Shown piece by piece: positions 1 through 7,043 of a DNA stretch of 30,167 nt. This DNA is from a virus: IMG/VR virus record IMGVR_UViG_3300006793_000161, positions 1-30,167 of that record; one strand, written 5' to 3'. Numbering within the stretch: the stretch's first letter is position 1; each line of letters starts with the position of its first letter. A model generated the notes under the pieces. It searched no databases. It worked only from the letters and a program-made list of their open reading frames with translations, and was not told the DNA's origin. A program made the translations under genes and the position numbers.

Positions 1-21
1 CAGATAAGAAAAATTTATTAA

Positions 22-654
22 TTATTCGTCTGGCTCCCAATCCTTTATATTTCTAAAAAACATATAGTAATGTCTAAAATCTTTTAGTTGTTGTTTTGCA
101 TGAAATAATTCTAAAGGTATTCCATCACCGTGTTCAATTAAAGGAAAATAATATCTTTTAATAATTTTTTCTAATTTGCTTACATCTTTACCGAGAGCAT
201 CTAGTAGTATATTATTGTATTCTAAATCAGTAACTAATGCTACCAACCAATGATGGAACGGGTGTTCTGGATTAAATCTTGTTGTAGCCTCTCTTGTTTG
301 ATAGTACAGTCCTCTTATTGGATTCATTCCCGGCCTATATAATTTCATAATTTCTGGAAATTTAAAACTTTCATGTTCAGTAGCCATAGTCTTTATGACT
401 CTAGCATAGTCTTTTTTCATTGCTTTTTTAAGAGATTCTATATTTTCGCCAATATTCTGGTGATACTGTTTTAATAGTTTATCAAACATTTTTTGATACT
501 TTGGAGATAACTTTTCATAATAAACGTCTTGTATTTCGTCTATTTCTATCGCACCTTCTAGTAGTGTATGTGGAATTGTAGTTGTTCTTTCGAACTTGTC
601 TAGTTCAGTGGTTATCCGCAAAAGTACAAAATCGATTATTTCGCCTTTGCTCAT
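22..654 (-). CDS. hypothetical protein, 210 aa
   Basis: I do not recognise this protein. It is mostly charged and predicted helical, with many Lys/Glu residues and a His/Tyr/Phe-rich C-terminal half (for example FHHWLVAL and HYYMFFR). There is no signal peptide, membrane segment or metal-binding motif. It is the last complete gene on the left minus-strand block. The start is fixed by a late promoter octamer (660-667) whose last base is exactly 5 nt from the ATG, with no Shine-Dalgarno site, so it should be made from its own leaderless late transcript. Late timing and position next to the neck/sheath-stabiliser operon suggest a virion or assembly role, but that is inference only. Confidence 0.85.
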   Translation of the reverse strand: MSKGEIIDFVLLRITTELDKFERTTTIPHTLLEGAIEIDEIQDVYYEKLSPKYQKMFDKLLKQYHQNIGENIESLKKAMKKDYARVIKTMATEHESFKFPEIMKLYRPGMNPIRGLYYQTREATTRFNPEHPFHHWLVALVTDLEYNNILLDALGKDVSKLEKIIKRYYFPLIEHGDGIPLELFHAKQQLKDFRHYYMFFRNIKDWEPDE

Positions 655-659
655 ACTAG

Positions 660-667
660 TATTTATT
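660..667 (-). promoter_or_regulatory. T4-type late promoter (AATAAATA), leaderless class
   Basis: On the minus strand the octamer AATAAATA is followed by 5 nt (CTAGT) and the ATG of the 210-aa gene. The octamer contains the TAA stop codon of the upstream Nudix gene. T4 late promoters place the octamer at about -13 to -6, which puts +1 on the A of the ATG. Confidence 0.75.
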
Positions 668-1094
668 CAGAATGTATTTGTAGTATAGTGTGTAGTTTTT
701 CTGTACCTTTATTGTAAGACAATGTAACCTTAGCACCATTATGTAGAGGTCTTGGCCACTGTCCAATATTGACCCAGGCATAACCGGCACTTTCACCATT
801 CAGTTTAGGAGGCTGGAATTCTTCGTCTACTACATATACAAAACTGTAATAATAGAAATTTTTATCTTTACTTTGATATACGTCTATAGGATTTAATTTT
901 TGTAGTTCTGGAACGAACCCAATTTCTTCATCTAATTCTCTAGTAATACATTGATAAGGTGTTTCTCCCTTTTCTATAATGCCTCCCCAAAAACCCCATG
1001 TATGATTAAATCGTTTGTTGCCTTCTCGTAATTGCAACATACATCTTCCTGTGTCTTTGGCAAGGAATAATACTCCTGCCGCTGTAGTAATCAT
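663..1094 (-). CDS. Nudix hydrolase
   Basis: Nudix-family pyrophosphatase of 143 aa, a normal single-domain length. The Nudix box is complete at residues 38-60: G38, E44, R52-E53-L54, E56-E57, G59, matching GX5EX7REUXEEXGU. The Glu residues bind the divalent metal used to cleave a nucleoside diphosphate linked to another moiety X. The substrate cannot be read from sequence; the motif HTWGFWGG before the box is typical of NDP-sugar or (d)NTP-cleaving members. The ATG overlaps the gp15 stop codon (TAATG on the minus strand), so translation is probably coupled to gp14-gp15. In a T4-like phage it could clean up nucleotides, or adjust sugar-nucleotide or NAD-type pools alongside the cargo enzymes. 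Confidence 0.93.
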   Translation of the reverse strand: MITTAAGVLFLAKDTGRCMLQLREGNKRFNHTWGFWGGIIEKGETPYQCITRELDEEIGFVPELQKLNPIDVYQSKDKNFYYYSFVYVVDEEFQPPKLNGESAGYAWVNIGQWPRPLHNGAKVTLSYNKGTEKLHTILQIHSE

Positions 1095-2446
1095 TATAAA
1101 CTAAGTCTCCAAAATCCTGGATTGTATTCGCCTTCGTATGTACTTATCCAAGTTTTGCCTGTCCATTTATATTGTTTGGTAGTAAATGTATTGATAATGT
1201 AGTGTATATCACTAGAACTTGCACTAGCATCAAACACTACAGTCCATGCTGAACCATTGTATTGTATGATATCGTCTTCACCTGCGTCTACGTCCCAATC
1301 AGGATATCCTGTTTTAGAAATTTCTTCTGTTAGTAGATATCTTTGTCCGTTATTTGCCGCATCTATAGTTCCGTCTCCCGGATAATTAGCTCTAGGGTCT
1401 ATAATTTTATCAATAGAACTTAGGGTATTACTAGGTAATGTATCAGTGTCTAAATTAAAAATTAATTGTGTTTCACTTCCAGGGTTAGTTGTAATAGTAC
1501 CGTATACTAAATTTAGTAAATTATCAGAGTCACCACTAATATTTAATTTAAGTAAACTAGTAGTTCTAATTTCACCGACTTGTTCTATAATTTCAGTCCA
1601 TTTAACTTCTGTACCCTTTTGGTCAACTAGTACAGCACTAGAACCTATTACCTGAACTTTGTAATCCCCTGGTGTAGTAATTATTTCAAATGTATCTTGT
1701 ATGTCACCAAAGAAGTCTGCATAGTCCTGGCTATAACCAAGCTCTGATATGTCAGAAACAGAATGTACATTATTAATAATTTCTTGTATAATCGTTTGCC
1801 TTTTGACTTTTGCAGGAGGACTTATCCATATAGGTATAGCAAATGTTAAAGTTGAAATATCTAAATTTTCATCTACGCCTGCAGGTATGGATCTACTACT
1901 CCATGCTATGTCAGTTAATTCAACTTCAAATACACTAGTCCAATCTAATGGATTACTATTTGATTGTAATTGTATGCTAGGATTAAATAGTACAAATATT
2001 TGTTCTAATACTTGCAATTTAGTATCTGTATTAGTTGTCCATACATCTACATTTACTGTTAGATTATATGGTACCGGCATATACCTCTGTGTGGAATATA
2101 AATTACCTTGTTCAGAAGAGTAGGTGTTAGTATCTTTATTATATTCTCTTTCTGCAATTTGATTAGTATCAACAAAGAAAGGCTCTGCTATTCTATCTCT
2201 TGCAGGCTGAATACTCTGTATAGTAACACTTACAAACGGAGCACTATTAATTACGTTTTCTGAATTGTTACGCAATATATTTGACACCATTCTACTAGCA
2301 TCACCGTATCGTGCAGGTACACGATTGTAACTTACACCTGAATCTGTATATTCTCTAACTTTAATATTAGAAAAAATTCTTATGATCTGTAATAGATAAC
2401 GTTTTATCTGTTCATCATACCAGTAGTCTAAATTCTTGCCCGCCAT
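1094..2446 (-). CDS. 15: tail sheath stabilizer and completion protein (gp15-like)
   Basis: Resembles T4 gp15, the protein that caps the tail end and joins the contractile tail to the neck. The N-terminal segment carries the gp15 pattern: an aromatic start (YWYDEQIKRYLLQI), IFSNIKVR, RVPARYGDASRM, then a long beta-rich segment including VEQIFVLF-like and ISPP motifs through about residue 225. T4 gp15 is about 272 aa; this one is 450. The extra C-terminal part, from about residue 240, is low in charge and ends with two short Trp/Tyr modules (YNGSAW near 396-401 and a second near 424-435). Similar modules occur in gp14 and gp18 here. It is coupled to gp14 upstream and Nudix downstream by TAATG overlaps. 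Assigned from motif memory, not alignment. Confidence 0.8.
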   Translation of the reverse strand: MAGKNLDYWYDEQIKRYLLQIIRIFSNIKVREYTDSGVSYNRVPARYGDASRMVSNILRNNSENVINSAPFVSVTIQSIQPARDRIAEPFFVDTNQIAEREYNKDTNTYSSEQGNLYSTQRYMPVPYNLTVNVDVWTTNTDTKLQVLEQIFVLFNPSIQLQSNSNPLDWTSVFEVELTDIAWSSRSIPAGVDENLDISTLTFAIPIWISPPAKVKRQTIIQEIINNVHSVSDISELGYSQDYADFFGDIQDTFEIITTPGDYKVQVIGSSAVLVDQKGTEVKWTEIIEQVGEIRTTSLLKLNISGDSDNLLNLVYGTITTNPGSETQLIFNLDTDTLPSNTLSSIDKIIDPRANYPGDGTIDAANNGQRYLLTEEISKTGYPDWDVDAGEDDIIQYNGSAWTVVFDASASSSDIHYIINTFTTKQYKWTGKTWISTYEGEYNPGFWRLSL

Positions 2447-3507
2447 TAGTTATCTGTCCTAGGTTTGATAACCTTACTTAAATTTGTTTTTTCTTTAGAT
2501 TCACTGCCATCACTGTCACTAGTAATATTATCGTTGTTGATAAATGTAGCAAGTATTCTATTAGCCGCTGACCAACTCTTACGACCATCTGTTCCTACGT
2601 TTAACCAACGTGTTCCGGATTTTTTAAATAATCTGTTAGGACTAAAGTCTGTTCTTAAGAAATAATCTCCATCAGTAGTTCCACTTACTGGAAAAGTTTC
2701 ACCGCTTCCTACTAAACTTAATCCATTTGCAGGTTGCCCATCTGCGCCACCAAAGTCAATACTAGGTTTATTAGGTACAGACTCATCAAAGTATAAATGT
2801 GTAGTATTCCTAAATTGAGGATCAAAAGGAACATCTTTTTCTGCTTGTTCCAAAAGTTTATCATTTATGTTAATATCATTTGCATATGTGCTAATTAAGT
2901 TTCTTAAATCTTCTTCCTCTTCGCCAGTACCGAGAATATCTCTGTATTCTTGTGAATCTGTAATAGGACCTAATTTAACTCTCCACAAGTGAGGCCACCA
3001 TCTAGGATCATAACCTTCTGCAGGTCTGGCCGCATCTGTTACTACATAATATCTATTAACGGCTTCGTCACTTCCTAAAAGTAAGTCATCTCTTAAATGA
3101 GGTAGTTCTAATACATCACCAGCCATCAATTTTCTTCCAACTCCTTCTACCATACTTTCTATATGAAAGTTCATGAATAAAGTGTCATTTGCTAAAAACA
3201 TACCAAATTGTGTTAAATCAAAACTGTCGTTATCACCTATGTTGTATTGTCCACGTAATTCGTAAATATCTTTGTCGTATTTTCTGTCTCTATTTTCCAG
3301 GAATAATAAGTCTTGTATAAAAACTTCGCTATCATTAGCGGCACTACTAGGTCTAGTAGGATCGTTTTCATCAGGAGTAGTATGCACTCCTAGATATTTA
3401 TGTATATGTACACCGGTTCCACCGGCATAGAGGTGCTCTCCGACTATTCTATCAGTAAAATTGTAGTCATTAGTTTTGACCGGGTTCCATAAACTTAATT
3501 TAGGCAT
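2446..3507 (-). CDS. 14: neck protein (gp14-like)
   Basis: Resembles T4-type gp14, a neck component that with gp13 completes the head and accepts the tail. The recognisable core lies at residues 60-195: EVFIQDLLFLENR, then QFGMFLANDTL, then an AGDVLELPH stretch followed by YYVV and WRVKLGP. This corresponds to the T4 gp14 pattern NFGM...D...GDLIYFP. It is 353 aa against 256 in T4; the additions are an acidic patch (EEEED near 196-200) and a C-terminal module, DGDYFLRTD...LFKKSGTRW (279-301), like those in gp15 and gp18. It starts the gp14-gp15-Nudix operon, with a leaderless late promoter exactly 5 nt upstream. Unusually, gp14/gp15 sit on the opposite strand to gp13, more than 10 kb away. Confidence 0.8.
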   Translation of the reverse strand: MPKLSLWNPVKTNDYNFTDRIVGEHLYAGGTGVHIHKYLGVHTTPDENDPTRPSSAANDSEVFIQDLLFLENRDRKYDKDIYELRGQYNIGDNDSFDLTQFGMFLANDTLFMNFHIESMVEGVGRKLMAGDVLELPHLRDDLLLGSDEAVNRYYVVTDAARPAEGYDPRWWPHLWRVKLGPITDSQEYRDILGTGEEEEDLRNLISTYANDININDKLLEQAEKDVPFDPQFRNTTHLYFDESVPNKPSIDFGGADGQPANGLSLVGSGETFPVSGTTDGDYFLRTDFSPNRLFKKSGTRWLNVGTDGRKSWSAANRILATFINNDNITSDSDGSESKEKTNLSKVIKPRTDN

Positions 3508-3512
3508 ACTAC

Positions 3513-3520
3513 TATTTATC
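3513..3520 (-). promoter_or_regulatory. T4-type late promoter (GATAAATA), leaderless class
   Basis: Minus-strand GATAAATA, then 5 nt (GTAGT), then the gp14 ATG at 3507. The octamer contains the TAA stop of the radical SAM/SPASM gene upstream (CGA TAA ATA). No Shine-Dalgarno site fits between octamer and ATG. Confidence 0.8.
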
Positions 3521-4601
3521 GTCTTGCAAAACCTGTATTTATCTCACATGCTTTAACACAGGTAATACAGTACTTTTCTTTAGTGTCGAGATTCCCTTTG
3601 ATTCCTTTATTTAATGTCTTACTTAAATATGTACTTTCTAAAATATTTTGAATAGTATTGCTTTCACTAGGTATTAAATCTTCACGTTTTCCAATTAAAG
3701 ATGTCATTTGATCATCTCCCATATTTAATGCACTAGCAATCCAGCAACATGGAAGCAAAGCACCGTCGCTATCTATGTATAGATTTGCAGTAGTGCCTTC
3801 ACTTATTTTACAACTTACATCAGATATGTTATCTAATTCTTGTAAAAAATGTGCCTTGTCGTATTTTCCTTGTGTGTAAAAATCAGTATCAATAATATTT
3901 GGATCTTTTATTTCTCTCCCATTAACATATTCTGTATTAGGAAAAATTGAATATGCAAATGTGCCATCAGGATTATGTACGGGCATAGGTTCTATTGTAT
4001 TACTATTTTCTTTAAATCCGTATGGTGATTTAATTTTTAATCTTATTTTATACCTTTTACATAATTGTTCTATTTCTGGTACTTGATGCTCATTATGTTT
4101 AAATTTTAAAAAATTTGCTCTTGTCTTTGCACCTGTTTTATTATAGGCTACTATATTTTCCCATAATTTTCTCCATTTAACATTTTTTCTGTAAATGTGG
4201 TTGGTATCTTCCAGACCATCGAGGGCGAACACACAAACACAATCACGATTATTAAATAAATCTCCAAGTTGTGTAAACCATTTAGTGTTCCGTAAGCCTC
4301 CATTAGTATGTAATTTAATTCTTACATTCTTATTACAATCTAATAAGAATTGTAAGATATTTAATAATTCAGAATTACTTACAGCATCTCCTTTAGTACC
4401 GCAGAAATCCCAATGTTTTACATTACTACAAAAATCTATGCCAAGACTATTTTTAAAAAAATCTAGACCTAATTGTTGGTTTTTAATTATGGGATTTAAT
4501 TTTCCTCCTGCATGGCTACGAACACATCCAGGACATTGAGCATTACATTTATCTGTAAGTTCTACATGTATTCTATCAAATGTATTTGTTACATAGCTCA
4601 T
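3516..4601 (-). CDS. radical SAM/SPASM domain enzyme
   Basis: Radical S-adenosylmethionine enzyme of 361 aa. CX3CX2C at residues 19-26 (C19, C23, C26) binds the [4Fe-4S]-SAM cluster. The C-terminus has Cys clusters typical of a SPASM/twitch domain for auxiliary clusters: C264, C285-C286, C345, C348, C352. SPASM enzymes often modify peptides or small molecules; the substrate is unknown here. The open frame runs a further 51 codons upstream to 4754, but that extension is the antisense of tRNA-Ser and is rejected. The chosen ATG (4601) lies exactly 5 nt from a late promoter, as in seven other genes here, which supports both the start and a leaderless mRNA. It is divergent from the cargo cassette and may belong to it functionally (inference). 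Confidence 0.88.
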   Translation of the reverse strand: MSYVTNTFDRIHVELTDKCNAQCPGCVRSHAGGKLNPIIKNQQLGLDFFKNSLGIDFCSNVKHWDFCGTKGDAVSNSELLNILQFLLDCNKNVRIKLHTNGGLRNTKWFTQLGDLFNNRDCVCVFALDGLEDTNHIYRKNVKWRKLWENIVAYNKTGAKTRANFLKFKHNEHQVPEIEQLCKRYKIRLKIKSPYGFKENSNTIEPMPVHNPDGTFAYSIFPNTEYVNGREIKDPNIIDTDFYTQGKYDKAHFLQELDNISDVSCKISEGTTANLYIDSDGALLPCCWIASALNMGDDQMTSLIGKREDLIPSESNTIQNILESTYLSKTLNKGIKGNLDTKEKYCITCVKACEINTGFARR

Positions 4602-4606
4602 TTTAA

Positions 4607-4614
4607 TATTTATC
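4607..4614 (-). promoter_or_regulatory. T4-type late promoter (GATAAATA), leaderless class
   Basis: Minus-strand GATAAATA followed by TTAAA and the ATG of the radical SAM gene at 4601. It faces away from the plus-strand late promoter at 4643-4650, so the pair forms a compact divergent late promoter region of about 44 bp. Confidence 0.78.
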
Positions 4615-4642
4615 GTAAAAAAATTATGTATGTATATAACTT

Positions 4643-4650
4643 GATAAATA
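4643..4650 (+). promoter_or_regulatory. T4-type late promoter (GATAAATA) for tRNA-Ser and the cargo operon
   Basis: GATAAATA on the plus strand. With T4 geometry, +1 falls at about 4656, only 3 nt before the mature tRNA-Ser 5' end. No other promoter is visible before the downstream genes at 4758 and 6130, so this site probably drives tRNA and cargo genes together. Confidence 0.7.
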
Positions 4651-4658
4651 TTTGAAAC

Positions 4659-4748
4659 GGAAAGGTGGCTGAGTGGCTTAAAGCGTCTCCCTGCTAAGGA
4701 GGAGTACGGGTAACTGTACCGAGGGTTCGAATCCCTCCCTTTCCGCCA
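4659..4748 (+). tRNA. tRNA-Ser (anticodon GCT)
   Basis: Class II tRNA of 90 nt. The acceptor stem GGAAAGG (4659-4665) pairs with CCTTTCC (4738-4744), followed by discriminator G and an encoded CCA (4746-4748). The anticodon loop CTGCTAA carries GCT at 4693-4695, flanked by the stem TCTCC/GGAGG. A long variable arm (about GTACGGG/CTGTACC) is diagnostic of Ser. The T arm is GAGGG-TTCGAAT-CCCTC. It decodes AGC/AGU; AGT is a frequent Ser codon in the phage genes around it, which fits a codon-supplement role. The Shine-Dalgarno site of the next gene (AGGA, 4748-4751) begins on the last base of CCA. Confidence 0.96.
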
Positions 4749-4757
4749 GGACAATTT

Positions 4758-6143
4758 ATGAAAAATATTAATATATTCTATCTACATAACGGGTTTCAAT
4801 TTACAGATGAAACAATACAACAACATACAGCCAATGGTTGGACTGGTCGTGAGCCATTACCTCTACATGTATTAACACAAATACAATTAGAGCAAAACTA
4901 TAATCCATTTAACGAAATGTTTGATATTAATATTATTAATAATGGCGACGAATCTAAATGTAACGGCAATGATATAACACTGGTTCCTATAGATATACAA
5001 AGTTTCCCCATCACAATAGAAAATCGTAAATATTACGAACTATCACCTTTTGGTAAAGAGATAGATAAAGTTGTACAGCATATACTTTCACTAAATTTAC
5101 CTAATTTAGCATTTTTATTTTATTCTAGTACTGAACCTTATTTCTTTGATGCTAATATTTATTTTGCAGAATTAGGGTCAGCAAACCCAAACATTAAAAT
5201 TATATTAAGTGGCTCCGGGGAAACAACTGATTACTTCGGACACTTTGCAAATCATACATCAAGAGTAAAAAATGTGTATAAAATACATAAACTTTGGTAT
5301 TTTGATAGAGTACATTATATGACATTTTTGTCAGAGGTAGAAGAATTTAATAATGTACACTTAGATGTAAATGATTTTAAGACTATAGACGAAAAACAGG
5401 ATTTAAATGTTATACCAAATAAATTTTTATGTACATTAAGGAATTGTAGATCACACAGATTATTATTTTCTACTATGTTAGAAAATAGTGCTATGGGATT
5501 AGAAGATATTACCTACGGTAGATTCTATAGTTTGAGACCAAATGATATATCCAAAATTGCAAACGATCCAAAAACAAAACAGGAATATCCTTATCATATA
5601 CAATTAATGTCTACGAGTTTAAACGAATTAATTAATAAAGAGGATATTACAGATAGCATGTTGAAGTCTATAATGAAAAATATAATGAGTAGGCCTCATA
5701 TTATAGATATGGACAATATAGATGACAGGGGTATCCCTGGTCCCTGGTTGTATGAAGATTGCGATATTGCAATTACACCTGGTGGAGAACCTTACGGTTA
5801 TGGGTATGTAGATGAAAAACAATTTATACCTATGGCTTTTAAGAAACCTTTTATTACATTTGGATGCAAGGGTATATATGAAGAACTTAAAAATATAGAT
5901 TTCAAAACATTCGACGATTGTTGGCCAATTAATTTTAATGAAGCAGATACTTTATTAGATAGAGTAGAAGGATTTTTTACTGTATTTGAATACATAAGAA
6001 ATTTAAGCCCTGGAAAGTATCAAGAATTATTAGAACAAACAAAAGAAAGTGTTGAGTTCAATTACACTCACTTAGTAGAAGGAACATTTAGAAGAAAGAG
6101 TAACGAAAACTTTTTTCAGGAGATACATAATGCCTGCAGTTAG
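4758..6143 (+). CDS. putative glycosyltransferase-like protein, 461 aa
   Basis: No certain family. The layout looks like a two-domain GT-B-like protein of a type common in large marine phages. The N-terminal half (1-200) has alternating beta/alpha segments (IFYLHNGF, LAFLFYSSTEPYFF, KIILSGSGE). A conserved-looking block KFLCTLRNCRSHRLLF (222-237) follows. The C-terminal block has YVDEKQFIPMAFKKPFITFGCKG-like spacing (about residues 355-378), then FKTFDDCW, resembling the donor-binding end of phage glycosyltransferase-like proteins (EKTFKPIA..PFI..G..). If correct, it transfers a sugar to a glycan, protein or DNA; the substrate is unknown. It has a Shine-Dalgarno site AGGA, directly follows the tRNA, and overlaps the next gene by 14 bp. 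Alternative: uncharacterised phage protein. Confidence 0.6.
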   Translation: MKNINIFYLHNGFQFTDETIQQHTANGWTGREPLPLHVLTQIQLEQNYNPFNEMFDINIINNGDESKCNGNDITLVPIDIQSFPITIENRKYYELSPFGKEIDKVVQHILSLNLPNLAFLFYSSTEPYFFDANIYFAELGSANPNIKIILSGSGETTDYFGHFANHTSRVKNVYKIHKLWYFDRVHYMTFLSEVEEFNNVHLDVNDFKTIDEKQDLNVIPNKFLCTLRNCRSHRLLFSTMLENSAMGLEDITYGRFYSLRPNDISKIANDPKTKQEYPYHIQLMSTSLNELINKEDITDSMLKSIMKNIMSRPHIIDMDNIDDRGIPGPWLYEDCDIAITPGGEPYGYGYVDEKQFIPMAFKKPFITFGCKGIYEELKNIDFKTFDDCWPINFNEADTLLDRVEGFFTVFEYIRNLSPGKYQELLEQTKESVEFNYTHLVEGTFRRKSNENFFQEIHNACS

Positions 6144-7008
6144 AGGAGCAAGGCCTGTTAGAAATAAAGAAATACAAGATTTCCATTGGCATTTAGATAA
6201 AGATGATTTAAAAAATGTAAGTCTCGAAGAATATCAAAAGGTCTGGAGAGAATGGCTTAACTATTCAGATACAAAAAGTCTTAACGGACTAAACGAATTT
6301 AAACATGCAGATTACACACAAGGCACTAGTCAAACGTTTGACCAATTTATATTACGACATAGTAAAGACAGAGAAATAATAGTCTTGAACGGTGACTTTC
6401 AATATCATGCCTGTTTAGGCAAACATGTACAATTTCAGAATCTACATTCTCCACATCATTTAGAAAGTATATTAAAAGGTCCAGGATTACATGCATTACT
6501 AATAAGTGCACCATTTAGTGATTTTGGTTGTATACACCCTGACTTTGAACACATAATGAAAGTCTGTAATGTAATGGATATACCTGTGTGCCTAGATCTG
6601 GCGTATTGGGGAATTAGTAAATTTGTACATATAGACTTAAATAAATATCCTGCTATTAAAGAAGTAACATGTAGTTTAAGTAAACCTTTCTTTACATTAG
6701 AAAATCACAGAGTGGGTATTAGATTTACTAAAGATTATGTTGATGATGGCGTAAGTATGCTCAATGAGGTAAAAATGCAAAATAATTACTCCATGGCATT
6801 AGGTGTACAGTATATGCGAAACTTTTCGCCTGATTATAATTGGGAAAAGTATAGAGATTTATATGAAACAATATGTTCTAATGAAGACCTAGTGTGGACA
6901 GATACAATGATATTTGGTCTAGGGGACGATATCAGGCATTCAGAATATAATAGAGGGGTATCAGGGAACTACAGAGTCTGTATTTCGGACTGGTTAAGTG
7001 ATTGTTAA
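6130..7008 (+). CDS. PLP-dependent aminotransferase-like protein (fold type I, compact)
   Basis: Looks like a shortened fold-type-I PLP enzyme: 292 aa against about 350-430 usually. Supporting pattern: a GTS segment (65-67), LLISAPFSDFGCIHPDFEHI (N-P-less version of the substrate loop, 123-142), IPVCLDLAYWG (151-161) with D156 placed to bind the PLP pyridine nitrogen and Y159, then SLSKPF (182-187) with K185 as the likely Schiff-base lysine and R194 in HRVGIRF. These spacings match aspartate-aminotransferase-type proteins. A transamination role on a keto-sugar or cyclitol would fit the neighbouring epimerase and amidinotransferase, but substrate and activity are inference. The short C-terminal domain could mean altered or lost activity. 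Strong Shine-Dalgarno AGGAGA at 6118. Confidence 0.68.
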   Translation: MPAVRGARPVRNKEIQDFHWHLDKDDLKNVSLEEYQKVWREWLNYSDTKSLNGLNEFKHADYTQGTSQTFDQFILRHSKDREIIVLNGDFQYHACLGKHVQFQNLHSPHHLESILKGPGLHALLISAPFSDFGCIHPDFEHIMKVCNVMDIPVCLDLAYWGISKFVHIDLNKYPAIKEVTCSLSKPFFTLENHRVGIRFTKDYVDDGVSMLNEVKMQNNYSMALGVQYMRNFSPDYNWEKYRDLYETICSNEDLVWTDTMIFGLGDDIRHSEYNRGVSGNYRVCISDWLSDC

Positions 7009-7015
7009 ATAAATA
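7008..7015 (+). promoter_or_regulatory. T4-type late promoter (AATAAATA), leader class
   Basis: AATAAATA starts on the last base of the TAA stop codon of the preceding gene (7006-7008). Predicted +1 near 7021 gives a 23-nt leader with AGGAG at 7031-7035, 8 nt before the ATG at 7044. It would boost the amidinotransferase and downstream genes separately from the 4643 promoter. Confidence 0.7.
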
Positions 7016-7043
7016 GTAACATATACACACAGGAGACAGATGT

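Noticed and set aside
1749-2123. 124-codon plus-strand open frame inside gp15
   Set aside because: Antisense to a recognisable structural gene, with Cys/Ser/Leu-rich shadow composition and no ribosome site.
4659-4748. tRNA-Ser as a prophage attachment site
   Set aside because: No integrase, excisionase or partial tRNA repeat is visible, and T4-like phages are lytic. The tRNA is complete and has its own promoter.
4602-4754. 51-codon N-terminal extension of the radical SAM/SPASM reading frame up to 4754
   Set aside because: It is the antisense of the tRNA-Ser gene plus the divergent promoter region. The downstream ATG at 4601 has a late promoter at the exact 5-nt spacing and begins just before the conserved radical SAM core.
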